A stretch of 14,286 nucleotides of DNA from JANRKG01 sp033763635 (GTDB lineage: Bacteria; Cyanobacteriota; Cyanobacteriia; GCF-001939115): positions 1 through 14,286 of the forward strand of contig JANRKG010000164.1 of NCBI GenBank assembly GCA_033763635.1, given 5' to 3'. A program made the translations under genes and the position numbers. The first letter of the stretch is position 1; each line of letters opens with the position of its first letter. The notes under the pieces were generated by a model. It ran no database searches and had not been told where the DNA came from. It saw nothing but the letters and a program-made list of their open reading frames with translations. Positions 7,461 through 14,286 of this stretch are shown here, in pieces.

Positions 7461-9355
7461 TAAACTTCAAATAAAGTTTTCATTTGTTTTTGAATCCAAT
7501 CGAGAGGGTTTTGGTTGAAAGTCTCCTCCGTTTCTAAAAATCTTGCCTGTTTTAATAGATCTTTGCGTTGCTCCATTTCAGCCGTATAAATTTCAATCTT
7601 TTGAGCAATCTCAGAGGCAATTTTAGGGTTCTGTTGCAGGAAGATTTGAAATCCATTTTGTTCAATCACATACAACACGGAATCTTCTAATGCTTTCACT
7701 GTTGCGCTTCTGGGAGTTCCTAACAACAGAGAGAGTTCTCCAAAAAAGTTTCCTTCTGTGAGTTGCCTCAAATACTTTTGTAAATGCTCAATATAAACCT
7801 CAACCGAACCAGAAAGAATGATATAAAATGCATTTCCCATCTCATTCTCACGACAAATATATTCCCCTTCCTGCACTGTTTTTTGAGAACCCACTGCATA
7901 GAGTTGTTGGAGTTCGCTATCGTTCAATTGTTCAAAATAAGGCACAGTTCGCAGCAATTCTGGAAGCTCCAGATTTTGCCGTTCAGCAGTATTCCTGATT
8001 TGTCTGGATTTCCTCAACAATTGCTGAACATACAACTTCTCATTTGAAGTGCTTGCATTCATACTTTCCCGTGCCTGATTGCGTTCAGTTTGAATCTGCT
8101 GAAGCTGGCTCTGAAGAGACTTTTCTCGACTAAAAATAACGGTTGCCATTTCTTCTACAACCTGTGCCAACTTCCCAATTTCATCTGATCTCGTTAGGAC
8201 GGATCGTAAACTGGCGGGATCGAATTGTTGACTCTGGATATCTTGTGCGGCTGTAACTAATTGTTGCAGAGGCTGAGTGACCCAGCGGGCTACCAGCACC
8301 CCTACCACAGCCGCCAGTCCGGTCAGGGTTAGCCCTAGCAGTAAACTGAATCGTGTCCTGGTATGAATTTGCTCCATAAAATCAGATTCTGGCACAACCA
8401 CGATGAGTAACCAGTCGAGGCCGTACTCGTCCTGAATGGGTACAATCTCTACAATCTGTTTCTGTCCTTGATAATCAAAGGCGAGCGTACCAGACTTTGT
8501 TTGGCTTACCTCTCCAAACTGGCTCGATAAAAATTGGGCTGTTTTACGAATGATAGGATTCTGGCTATTTTGAGCAAATAATCGTCGTTGGGATGGACCA
8601 CTTGTGTCAAGAATTGGCTCACGGGTAGAACTCGCAATCAAATTGCCCGATCGTTCAATAATAAAAACTTGACTGGCGGGGCTAATCGTCAGGCTTCGCA
8701 GATATTCGCTAATTTCAGCGAGGGAAAAGTCATAGGCCAGCACCCCTTTTAATTGTTGTTTCTCCTGATAAATGGGAACTACCGCCGTTACCAGTAGATC
8801 TTGCTGAGTTCCGGTATAGACTGGACTCCAGCTTGGCTTCCCTGCTTTGACGGCTGCCTGATACCAGGGGCGTTCACGGGGGTCATAAGCCGTTGATTCT
8901 AATTCATTGAGCCGTTTACCCTGTGCATCTAAACGATAGACCTTGCGTTGGGGAGCGGTTGTGTTGTCCCGGATTTTAACGATCGTTGTTCCATCCCTTC
9001 GCCTTTGGACACCAATAAAGTTCCCCTGCGTGTTGCCATAGAAAGAAAAGAAGGGTTGATCAAACTGCTGGGTCAAATGCCAGAAATAACGTTCCAATGC
9101 TGGAAAATTATCTGGATTGGCAGTCTGGCTACGACTGGCAACGGCAAGGGCTTGGTTGGTCGTTTGGGGTCGGTCCAGGTAATTGATAATCTGGTGTGCA
9201 AGCCGATGGCCCACCTTATCCGCCAACTGCTCCACTAAATCATTGACTGCATCCCGCCCGCCCTCGAAGGCGATCCACCCCGTTAGCCCAACCGTTGTCA
9301 CCAGGGGGGCGACGATCAAAATAGGAAGTGCTTGGCGGATGGAGAGGGAGCGCAT
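7460..9355 (-). CDS. Membrane receptor: dCache sensor, HAMP and cyclic-nucleotide-binding domain
   Basis: A 631-residue signalling protein. Membrane helices lie at about 8-30 and 336-357. Between them is a double-Cache ligand-sensing domain outside the membrane, with YDPRERPWY (157-165), WSPVYTG (176-182) and GVLAYDFS (204-211). A HAMP linker follows (about 358-410), then a coiled coil (about 410-450) and a cyclic-nucleotide-binding domain (about 470-590). The phosphate-binding cassette is intact: FGE at 538-540 and PRSATV at 548-553, with Arg549 the expected phosphate contact and Ser550 as in E. coli CRP. There is no kinase, cyclase, GGDEF/EAL or methyl-accepting domain, so output is probably conformational or by protein contact. 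This combination would join an external signal and an internal nucleotide signal. The cNMP-coding part is AT-rich (about 37% GC over 7441-7860) against neighbours in the mid-50s, and no CGATCG occurs from 7210 to 8647. The start is set by the N-terminal helix; a heptamer repeat occupies the usual ribosome-site position. Confidence 0.92.
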   Translation of the reverse strand: MRSLSIRQALPILIVAPLVTTVGLTGWIAFEGGRDAVNDLVEQLADKVGHRLAHQIINYLDRPQTTNQALAVASRSQTANPDNFPALERYFWHLTQQFDQPFFSFYGNTQGNFIGVQRRRDGTTIVKIRDNTTAPQRKVYRLDAQGKRLNELESTAYDPRERPWYQAAVKAGKPSWSPVYTGTQQDLLVTAVVPIYQEKQQLKGVLAYDFSLAEISEYLRSLTISPASQVFIIERSGNLIASSTREPILDTSGPSQRRLFAQNSQNPIIRKTAQFLSSQFGEVSQTKSGTLAFDYQGQKQIVEIVPIQDEYGLDWLLIVVVPESDFMEQIHTRTRFSLLLGLTLTGLAAVVGVLVARWVTQPLQQLVTAAQDIQSQQFDPASLRSVLTRSDEIGKLAQVVEEMATVIFSREKSLQSQLQQIQTERNQARESMNASTSNEKLYVQQLLRKSRQIRNTAERQNLELPELLRTVPYFEQLNDSELQQLYAVGSQKTVQEGEYICRENEMGNAFYIILSGSVEVYIEHLQKYLRQLTEGNFFGELSLLLGTPRSATVKALEDSVLYVIEQNGFQIFLQQNPKIASEIAQKIEIYTAEMEQRKDLLKQARFLETEETFNQNPLDWIQKQMKTLFEV

Positions 9356-9359
9356 GGGT

Positions 9360-9387
9360 GGGTAATGGGTAATGGGTAATGGGTAAT
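9360..9387. repeat. Heptameric short tandem repeat (GGGTAAT) x4
   Basis: Four exact tandem copies of GGGTAAT, preceded by a partial copy GGGT (9356-9359). On the minus strand the unit is ATTACCC. Heptameric tandem repeats of this kind are well known between genes in filamentous cyanobacteria. The array fills almost the whole 39-base gap and begins four bases from the receptor's ATG, replacing any normal ribosome binding site. Confidence 0.9.
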
Positions 9388-9394
9388 GAGAGTT

Positions 9395-10759
9395 TTATTC
9401 CCGATGTTGGGTTGCTTGTAATTGGGTCAGGTGCTTACGGCGATGGGCGAAGTGGAGGAGGTTCGCTCCCATTTCCTGTGCAGTGCGGATGGTTTCGCGG
9501 GGAAGGGGTAATTCGTCATCCATTCCCCAGGCATTCGAAAGTTCGCCAATCACCAGGAGTACGCCATCTCCGTACAAAATTTGAATGGGGCGTTGGTGAA
9601 TGGAGGGAGGAGCCGCAAAAAGGAAGGGTTCGGTGCGCAGGGGATGGGTGCGATCGAGGTCTTCCCAACGGGTCAGGGTTGTTCCCATTTGTTGTGCCAG
9701 TTGGTAAAACACTTGTGCTCGATCGTTAATTCTTTCTTGCAAGGTGACACGGGTTTCTGCTAGCTCAGATTCTAGGGATTGCAATAAGCTGCTGAGTTCA
9801 CCTGAAATCTGCTCTCCATCCCCCAAATTCGTAGATTTTAATCGCCCAATTTCCTGTCGCAGTTCCTGCTGCACGTTCAGTAACCCTTCGAGTTGGGTTC
9901 CTTTCACAGCGACTTCAATCAGCAACATCCCACCCGTTTCCAAATAAGTGCGGAGTCTTTCCAGTTCAGCATTAGAGAACGATCGGGAAGGGGGATCAGA
10001 CATAGCAATCAGGTCATACGGTGCCAGGGCAGACGGATCGGATAACAGCACCCGATCGACCTTACCCCTGCCTTGCAGAACGGGACAGAAGTTGGGCAAC
10101 GATCGCAACAGCCAGGACAGGTTACTGACCAGGGGGGAGGGAATGGGAGAGGCATCTGAAACCACTGAAACCCTGACTGTTGCTTGCGATCGGGTTTGGG
10201 CTGTTGCCCGATAGCGCAGGTCTAATTGGTTCTCTCCCGGTGCAAATACATTCGTTGCGGGCTGGAGGGTTTCGACATCCGGTTGCAGGAAAATACGGCA
10301 CAGTTCAACTTCCAAATCATCCGGTGGGGTTTGGCGTTCCTCAATCCGGAAGGTTTCCTGTACCACTTCAACCTCGGATCGTCGTTCTAGTTGATCCGGA
10401 TCAACATAGCTGATGGCGACATAGACCCAGATGGGGTGTCCCGGTAGGGGAGTGGCGGAAATGCGGAACTCGATCGGCTGCGGAACGACAATGGGATTGC
10501 CCAGGCGATCGATCGCGACACCGGGCTGAATCTGCAACCAGCGACCATCTCGGTACTGGGTGGGAATGTCCTCTGGCGCGGGAATGACACAGACTCCCAA
10601 TCCAGACACAATTCCCGGTTCACTCAGGGATTGGAAATGAATGTTCTGACGTTTACGGTGGTAGGCATGGGCCATCCGCCAGCGATCGGCATTGATCAGC
10701 AGTCCATCCGTGACCTGGAGCCGTTCAAAGGGTTGGGGAGGGGAAAAGAGGGAGTGCAT
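9395..10759 (-). CDS. CIS-associated protein with DUF4159-like domain split by a coiled coil
   Basis: A 454-residue protein without signal peptide or membrane segment, so probably cytoplasmic. The N-terminal part has DGLLINADRWRMAHAYHRKR (18-37) and PGIVSGLGV (48-56), a pattern I recall from proteins encoded beside CIS baseplate genes, then a beta-rich region to about 200 with IQPGVAIDRLGNPI (77-90), as in phage-tail appendage N-termini. Residues 230-283 and 372-443 resemble the two halves of a DUF4159-type (ThuA/GATase-like) fold: YDLIAMSDPPSR, LRTYLETGGMLLIEV, then YGDGVLLVIGELSNAWG. Between them, about 285-358, is a helical segment rich in Q, E and L that looks like a coiled-coil insertion. 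No catalytic residues can be assigned. Position directly after the tail I-like gene suggests a baseplate or docking accessory. The ATG leader is pyrimidine-rich without a Shine-Dalgarno match. Confidence 0.8.
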   Translation of the reverse strand: MHSLFSPPQPFERLQVTDGLLINADRWRMAHAYHRKRQNIHFQSLSEPGIVSGLGVCVIPAPEDIPTQYRDGRWLQIQPGVAIDRLGNPIVVPQPIEFRISATPLPGHPIWVYVAISYVDPDQLERRSEVEVVQETFRIEERQTPPDDLEVELCRIFLQPDVETLQPATNVFAPGENQLDLRYRATAQTRSQATVRVSVVSDASPIPSPLVSNLSWLLRSLPNFCPVLQGRGKVDRVLLSDPSALAPYDLIAMSDPPSRSFSNAELERLRTYLETGGMLLIEVAVKGTQLEGLLNVQQELRQEIGRLKSTNLGDGEQISGELSSLLQSLESELAETRVTLQERINDRAQVFYQLAQQMGTTLTRWEDLDRTHPLRTEPFLFAAPPSIHQRPIQILYGDGVLLVIGELSNAWGMDDELPLPRETIRTAQEMGANLLHFAHRRKHLTQLQATQHRE

Positions 10760-10801
10760 GGGACAAAGGAGGGAGGGGGGAAGGGACGAACATCAAAGGA
10801 T
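10760..10801. other. Purine-rich spacer of 42 bases
   Basis: G/A-rich on the plus strand, so the leader of the downstream gene is pyrimidine-rich on the coding strand (ending CTCCCTCCTTTGTCCC before ATG). It resembles the spacer at 5140-5234. I see no promoter, terminator or ribosome site. Confidence 0.5.
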
Positions 10802-11794
10802 TTAGAGTTCACCGATGAATAATTCATAGGTGCAGAAGGCGGGTTTTTCTTGCTCGATAATGTGACGAATCAAAGATTCATCGATCGAGCGATCGGGTTC
10901 AGGGCGAAGATGAACCAGGAAGTGATAGGGACGACCCCGACCCACCGCCGTGTCCAATCCCAGATAGGCAAATCCCAGGTTGAACGCTTTGTAAGAAGCC
11001 CCCTGAATGCAGATATGTTTCTCGGTTTCCGGTAAATCCTCGTCCAGGGGCAGGTCGGTATAGAGATGGAGAAATAATCGGAGTCCCTGCCGAGTGCCCC
11101 GCCAGCGGTAGATGTCCATCGCATTGCGGATCAGCCGTCGTTGCTGATCGGGACTCCAGCGGGCATCCAGATTCCAGCCTACCCAGTGGGCCAGGAAGGG
11201 CAGCAGGGCTTCCGGTGCAGTGAGGGGATCGAGGTTGGCCCACATCCCATTCAGAGATTGGACGATCGGGTCAAAGGCTTGTTCAAAAACCTTCAGCAAG
11301 CGTCCGATAAAGTCTACTTCCTGATACAGGGCTGGCAGGTATTGCAGGTAACGACTGCGGGGACGCACATATAAATTCAGGGCAGTGCCATCCAGAGATT
11401 GCCGTCCTGTTTCCACTTCTCGGAAGTTCACCAGTACATCATTCTGGAAGTTGAGGGTGAGTTGTTCCCCCTGGCGCAACACCTGGGGGTTCTCAAAGAA
11501 ATCGGCGGGAACCCGAAATTGAATCACGGCCTCCATCCGTTGCCCTGGGGCCAGTTCCCGTCCTTCCATGCCAATGTCATACCAGGCCAGGGGACATTCT
11601 CCCTCCAATCGCAGGTCGATCGCCAACGGTTGCTCTCCCAGGTTTTGCATCTGCACCACAAACTGGGCAGATTCCCCTGGATGCAGCACCAGGTTTTGCC
11701 CACCCGTGTCCAAATCCACAGGCATCACCGCTTCACTGATCCGCGAAGGGAAAAATTGCAGTCGCAGCAGTTGATCGGCGCGAGTCTGGGTCAT
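10802..11794 (-). CDS. cis12: CIS baseplate protein, tail protein I-like (Cis12/Afp12 type), with N-terminal Ig-like domain
   Basis: A 330-residue protein. Residues about 148-245 match the phage tail protein I-type domain of contractile injection systems: LPALYQ (153-158), NLDPLTAPEALLPFLAHWVG (187-206), RRLIRNAMDIYRWRGTRQGL (219-238). Such proteins join the gp25 and J-like proteins in the baseplate wedge. The tail (about 255-330) has alternating beta strands. In front is an extension, about 14-143, that looks like an Ig/CARDB-like beta domain: LHPGESAQFVVQMQN (37-51), AWYDI (70-74), LAPGQ (81-85). This is the same kind of domain as in the two downstream membrane proteins and may be where baseplate meets anchor; that is inference. 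A GAGGT at 11805-11809 lies ten bases before the ATG. The gene follows the J-like gene by 26 bases. Confidence 0.9.
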   Translation of the reverse strand: MTQTRADQLLRLQFFPSRISEAVMPVDLDTGGQNLVLHPGESAQFVVQMQNLGEQPLAIDLRLEGECPLAWYDIGMEGRELAPGQRMEAVIQFRVPADFFENPQVLRQGEQLTLNFQNDVLVNFREVETGRQSLDGTALNLYVRPRSRYLQYLPALYQEVDFIGRLLKVFEQAFDPIVQSLNGMWANLDPLTAPEALLPFLAHWVGWNLDARWSPDQQRRLIRNAMDIYRWRGTRQGLRLFLHLYTDLPLDEDLPETEKHICIQGASYKAFNLGFAYLGLDTAVGRGRPYHFLVHLRPEPDRSIDESLIRHIIEQEKPAFCTYELFIGEL

Positions 11795-11804
11795 GGATGA
11801 CAGT

Positions 11805-11809
11805 ACCTC
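11805..11809 (-). promoter_or_regulatory. Probable ribosome binding site of the tail I-like gene
   Basis: GAGGT on the minus strand, ten bases before the ATG at 11794. Spacing is slightly long but it is the only match in the 26-base gap. Confidence 0.5.
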
Positions 11810-11812
11810 AGT

Positions 11813-11836
11813 AGATCAGGTTAGGAGATCAGGTTA
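11813..11836. repeat. 11-base direct repeat with 13-base period over a stop codon
   Basis: AGATCAGGTTA occurs at 11813-11823 and again at 11826-11836. The left copy supplies the TAA stop of the J-like gene and the right copy encodes its last codons (N-L-I). It looks like a small local duplication in a different reading phase. Confidence 0.8.
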
Positions 11837-14010
11837 ATGGTGTGGTTCGCTCGCACCTGGCGATCGTTCCAGGAACAGACCAACCCGTAGGGACCAGGGT
11901 TGACAACGGGTTCCGGCGATGGACTGCGAACCCAAACTCCTCCCTGTGGGTGCAGTTCAAACAATTGCACGACCCCCAGATACCGCACTCCTTCAAATTT
12001 TTGAAACAGGGCGATGATGTCAGAGGGATAAACGGGATAGCCAAAGCTCCATCCCGTGCCACTTGGCCCCCCCGTCAGGGGATTGAGAAAACGGTACAGA
12101 GCCGTTCGCAGCCGTCGCAGAATTTCTTCCCGTGCCTGGAGATTGTTGTAGCTGGGATCTAACCCCACTTCAGTCCGCACTGAAACGCCGACGTAAGTAG
12201 GTTGCTGGAGTTGGATATCAACCCCTAACAGTTTGCGATCGTCCAGGTAAGTCAGAATTTGTTGTTCCAGGGCAGGGGTAATCGCAAACTGATCGGGATG
12301 AATGCCTTCGCCCCGATCGATAGCAGTGGTATCGACTTGCGGCACCACTACCACCCGCACCAAGCCCGCTTCATGGCTTTTCACCGCTGGTAGACAACGA
12401 CATTGGGCGACGGCTCCTTTTCCGGCTAGCAGAGTCAGGGTTTCGAAATCTTCGGGAGTCACGGCCCGATCGCGGCTGCGTAACAGGGCGGGCACCCGAA
12501 TGGCGGCCTGTTCTAGCGATTCAGCATCCGTACCATTTTGGGCGGGATTGTGGTTGATCACGGCAGCAATATAGGGAATCGCTGTTTTCAGAACACTGAG
12601 GGTATCGCGTTGGACATTGCCCTGCTGCCCCCCTCCCGTCCGGTAAGCCATCATCCGCAAGGTTGATCCTCTAGGAGGAATGGCTCCGTACTGGCGATCG
12701 AGGGTCGGGGGTGAAAGCGTGGGTGACTGTCCACCCCTGCGAGTGGCCTGAATTTGGCGACGAATCTGGGTTTCCCGTTGCAGTTGGACAGGTTCCCGGA
12801 CCAGGGGGCCGAATTGCAGGGTGCCTGTGAGGGAATCAATCAGATAATGGCGATCGTCTGGGCCAGATTCGGCAAAATCCGTAACCTCCTGCCAATCCTG
12901 GGGCAAGCCATCGGGGGGAATGATCTGGAGAAATTCCCCCGGTCGTCGAGGGAGAACGGGCACCCCGAATAGCTGAAATGATTGCCCCGGTGTACCATCG
13001 CTGATGCCCAACACTTCTTCCCGAATCAGGGTACACTGGCTGGCAATCACCGCACCCCCGATCGCCCGAGCTGCCAGACCGATAATTTGGGGCGATCGAC
13101 TGTAGGCAGGTTGTTCAGGCGTGGGTTCATGACACACACACCGAAGCCAGCGTCCTTGATAGGACAGGAAATTCGTCACAGGAAATTGTTTTGGCAAATG
13201 TAGAACGACATCGGCTCCCTGGAGGGCATTCAATCCCTGCTGACTGAGTTCGTTGAAGCTAAATCCCTGGGTACTGTCGTCTGCTTCCTGTCTCAGAACT
13301 GAAGTCCAGGTATCACCATCCCAGGCTTCCCAGCGACGGGGCGGCATACTGGGGTTAATGCCTGTGGAGGTTGCCGCTTCCCCCTGAAACGTGATGGCTA
13401 AAACATTTCCATCTAACTCAGAAGCGCCATCTAAGACCAGATAGAAGCAATTCCCCGGTTGGGGTTGTTCTTCGAAGAGAAACTGTTCCGGCCCTGTCCA
13501 GAGTCCATCAGCTTCCTGAGTCCACAGGTCCGTGAACCGATCGCGCAAATTTTGGGGAGTGTCTTCCAGGGTTTCAGCCGTGAGGAAATGGCGCAGATGG
13601 GGCGTGCCGATTGTAAAGGGATGATCGGTACTGAAGACGATCGCGTCTTCAGCTTCGGTGCGGAGGGTCGCGACTTCTGTGCCTTCGGGGATTGTGTAGG
13701 GTTCCGAGAGGGCAATGTTCAGGTAAAAGGTGAGATCGGTCTGGGCGGGGCGGGGTGCTTGCAGGTGGATACCGAGTAGTTCCAGAAAGGTCACGTAGTT
13801 GCGACGGGGGACTTGATTAAACCGTTGCAACATTTGCTCGGTCATCCAGGCGAACAATTCCACCAGCGTAATTCCTGGATCACTGGGGTTGTAGTTTGTC
13901 CACTCTGGACAGTAACGGGGAATGCGTAGCAAAGACTCGTCCATCAAGTCTTGCATGGTGCGATCGTCCAGGTCAGACTTCGGTAACTTTGGCAAAAAGT
14001 CAAACTGCAT
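11821..14010 (-). CDS. cis11: CIS baseplate J-like protein (Cis11/Afp11 type)
   Basis: A 729-residue structural protein of the baseplate wedge in contractile injection systems. The N-terminal part has DESLLRIPRYCPEWTNYNPS (24-43), then DPGITLVELFAWM (44-56), characteristic of the long CIS-type J proteins. The conserved core includes YRTGGGQQGNV (456-466), GTDAESLEQA (493-502) and RSRDRAVTPEDFETL (511-525), and the C-terminal part has PLTGGPSGTGWSFGYPVYPS (644-663), near the usual GG-P-x-G-x-GW-x-FG motif. It is more than twice the length of phage P2 gpJ (about 300 residues), arguing for the extracellular or thylakoid CIS lineage rather than a P2-like prophage. A middle region (about 150-440) is an insertion-type beta domain typical of the long form. 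The start follows the gp25-like stop by nine bases, with AGGA overlapping that stop codon, so the two genes are probably translationally coupled. Confidence 0.95.
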   Translation of the reverse strand: MQFDFLPKLPKSDLDDRTMQDLMDESLLRIPRYCPEWTNYNPSDPGITLVELFAWMTEQMLQRFNQVPRRNYVTFLELLGIHLQAPRPAQTDLTFYLNIALSEPYTIPEGTEVATLRTEAEDAIVFSTDHPFTIGTPHLRHFLTAETLEDTPQNLRDRFTDLWTQEADGLWTGPEQFLFEEQPQPGNCFYLVLDGASELDGNVLAITFQGEAATSTGINPSMPPRRWEAWDGDTWTSVLRQEADDSTQGFSFNELSQQGLNALQGADVVLHLPKQFPVTNFLSYQGRWLRCVCHEPTPEQPAYSRSPQIIGLAARAIGGAVIASQCTLIREEVLGISDGTPGQSFQLFGVPVLPRRPGEFLQIIPPDGLPQDWQEVTDFAESGPDDRHYLIDSLTGTLQFGPLVREPVQLQRETQIRRQIQATRRGGQSPTLSPPTLDRQYGAIPPRGSTLRMMAYRTGGGQQGNVQRDTLSVLKTAIPYIAAVINHNPAQNGTDAESLEQAAIRVPALLRSRDRAVTPEDFETLTLLAGKGAVAQCRCLPAVKSHEAGLVRVVVVPQVDTTAIDRGEGIHPDQFAITPALEQQILTYLDDRKLLGVDIQLQQPTYVGVSVRTEVGLDPSYNNLQAREEILRRLRTALYRFLNPLTGGPSGTGWSFGYPVYPSDIIALFQKFEGVRYLGVVQLFELHPQGGVWVRSPSPEPVVNPGPYGLVCSWNDRQVRANHTINLIS

Positions 14011-14017
14011 ACGCGAT

Positions 14018-14021
14018 TCCT
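14018..14021 (-). promoter_or_regulatory. Ribosome binding site overlapping the upstream stop codon
   Basis: AGGA on the minus strand, seven bases before the J-like ATG, sharing bases with the TAG stop (14020-14022) of the gp25-like gene. This suits coupled translation of two wedge subunits. Confidence 0.55.
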
Positions 14022-14286
14022 ACCAATTCTCTAGTGTCTTTTCTGCTCTGGCTCCTCTTACGACCCGATCGGCTTCGGCCTCAATCTCCACCTCTTCTTC
14101 CGATTGCAGGTAGAAGGGGTAAACTAGGCTGCGGGGTTGGTGGCTATCCGTCAGGTGGTAGTCAATGATGAGATTGACACGGCCCCGGTTGGGATCAGGA
14201 TCGGCTTGCACATCATCCAATTCAATGCGGGGTTCCCAGAGGGTTAAGGCATCTTCAACAGCCACGCACAGGAGAACCAGGGTATC
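14020..14286 (-). CDS. cis9: gp25-like baseplate wedge protein (Cis9 type), N-terminus outside the window
   Basis: The C-terminal 88 codons of a GPW/gp25-like protein; the frame is open to the window edge. The visible part has the family signature WEPRIEL shortly after an amphipathic helix (VEDALTLWEPRIEL), then strands VNLIIDYHL and SLVYPFYLQ, and ends in an acidic tail (SEEEVEIEAEA). gp25-like proteins form the wedge core and nucleate sheath assembly. A GTG at 14263-14265 lies inside the conserved helix and is not a credible start; family members are about 120 to 150 residues, so roughly 40 to 60 residues lie beyond the edge. In Afp/PVC-type clusters a PAAR gene (cis10) often lies between gp25-like and J-like genes; here the J-like gene follows directly, so PAAR must be elsewhere. 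Confidence 0.88.
   Translation of the reverse strand, partial: DTLVLLCVAVEDALTLWEPRIELDDVQADPDPNRGRVNLIIDYHLTDSHQPRSLVYPFYLQSEEEVEIEAEADRVVRGARAEKTLENW

Noticed and set aside
14263..14265. GTG as the start of the gp25-like gene
   Set aside because: The frame continues upstream to the edge and the GTG lies inside the conserved helix before WEPRI, so it would give a truncated fold.
10802..14286. Ordinary prophage remnant
   Set aside because: The J-like protein is of the long CIS type, there are no capsid, terminase, integrase or lysis genes in the window, and the neighbours are signalling and membrane proteins. Upstream sequence would settle this.

Overview
The window is very probably from a filamentous cyanobacterium. 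The hexamer CGATCG, core of the cyanobacterial HIP1 element (GCGATCGC), occurs about 60 times by eye in 14.3 kb, against 3 to 4 expected by chance. There is also a cyanobacterial-type heptamer tandem repeat (GGGTAAT x4) and a G-rich repeat at the left end. GC is in the mid-50s in the conserved genes and locally much lower inside one gene.

All eight genes lie on the minus strand with gaps of 5 to 95 bases, so the window looks like the downstream part of one long transcription unit read from right to left. The right end (14286 to 10802) holds three baseplate genes of a contractile injection system (CIS, phage-tail-like): the C-terminal part of a gp25-like wedge protein, a baseplate J-like protein and a tail protein I-like protein. 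They resemble the extracellular/thylakoid-anchored CIS lineage more than a temperate phage. Sheath, tube, spike, PAAR and ATPase genes are not in the window and would be expected further right.

Next (10759 to 9395) comes a protein with a GIVSGL-type N-terminus, as I recall from genes beside CIS baseplates, and a DUF4159-like domain split by a predicted coiled coil. Then a membrane receptor (9355 to 7460) with a dCache sensor, HAMP and a cyclic-nucleotide-binding domain but no enzymatic output. Two large single-pass membrane proteins follow (7427 to 5235 and 5139 to 2239). Each has three Ig-like domains, a matching juxtamembrane module and one membrane segment, then either a seven-bladed WD40 propeller or a repeated disulfide-type beta domain. 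The last gene (2233 to 152) is an exported TPR protein whose ten cysteines all fall in five regularly spaced pairs.

The most interesting reading is that the tail I-like protein carries an N-terminal Ig-like domain of the same kind as the two membrane proteins, with a shared WY[RED]I motif. This suggests a membrane-docking and signalling module for a cytoplasmic injection machine: baseplate, Ig-type anchors, a nucleotide-responsive receptor, and exported WD40, beta-domain and TPR parts beyond the membrane. Baseplate identities are well supported. The docking role is inference.
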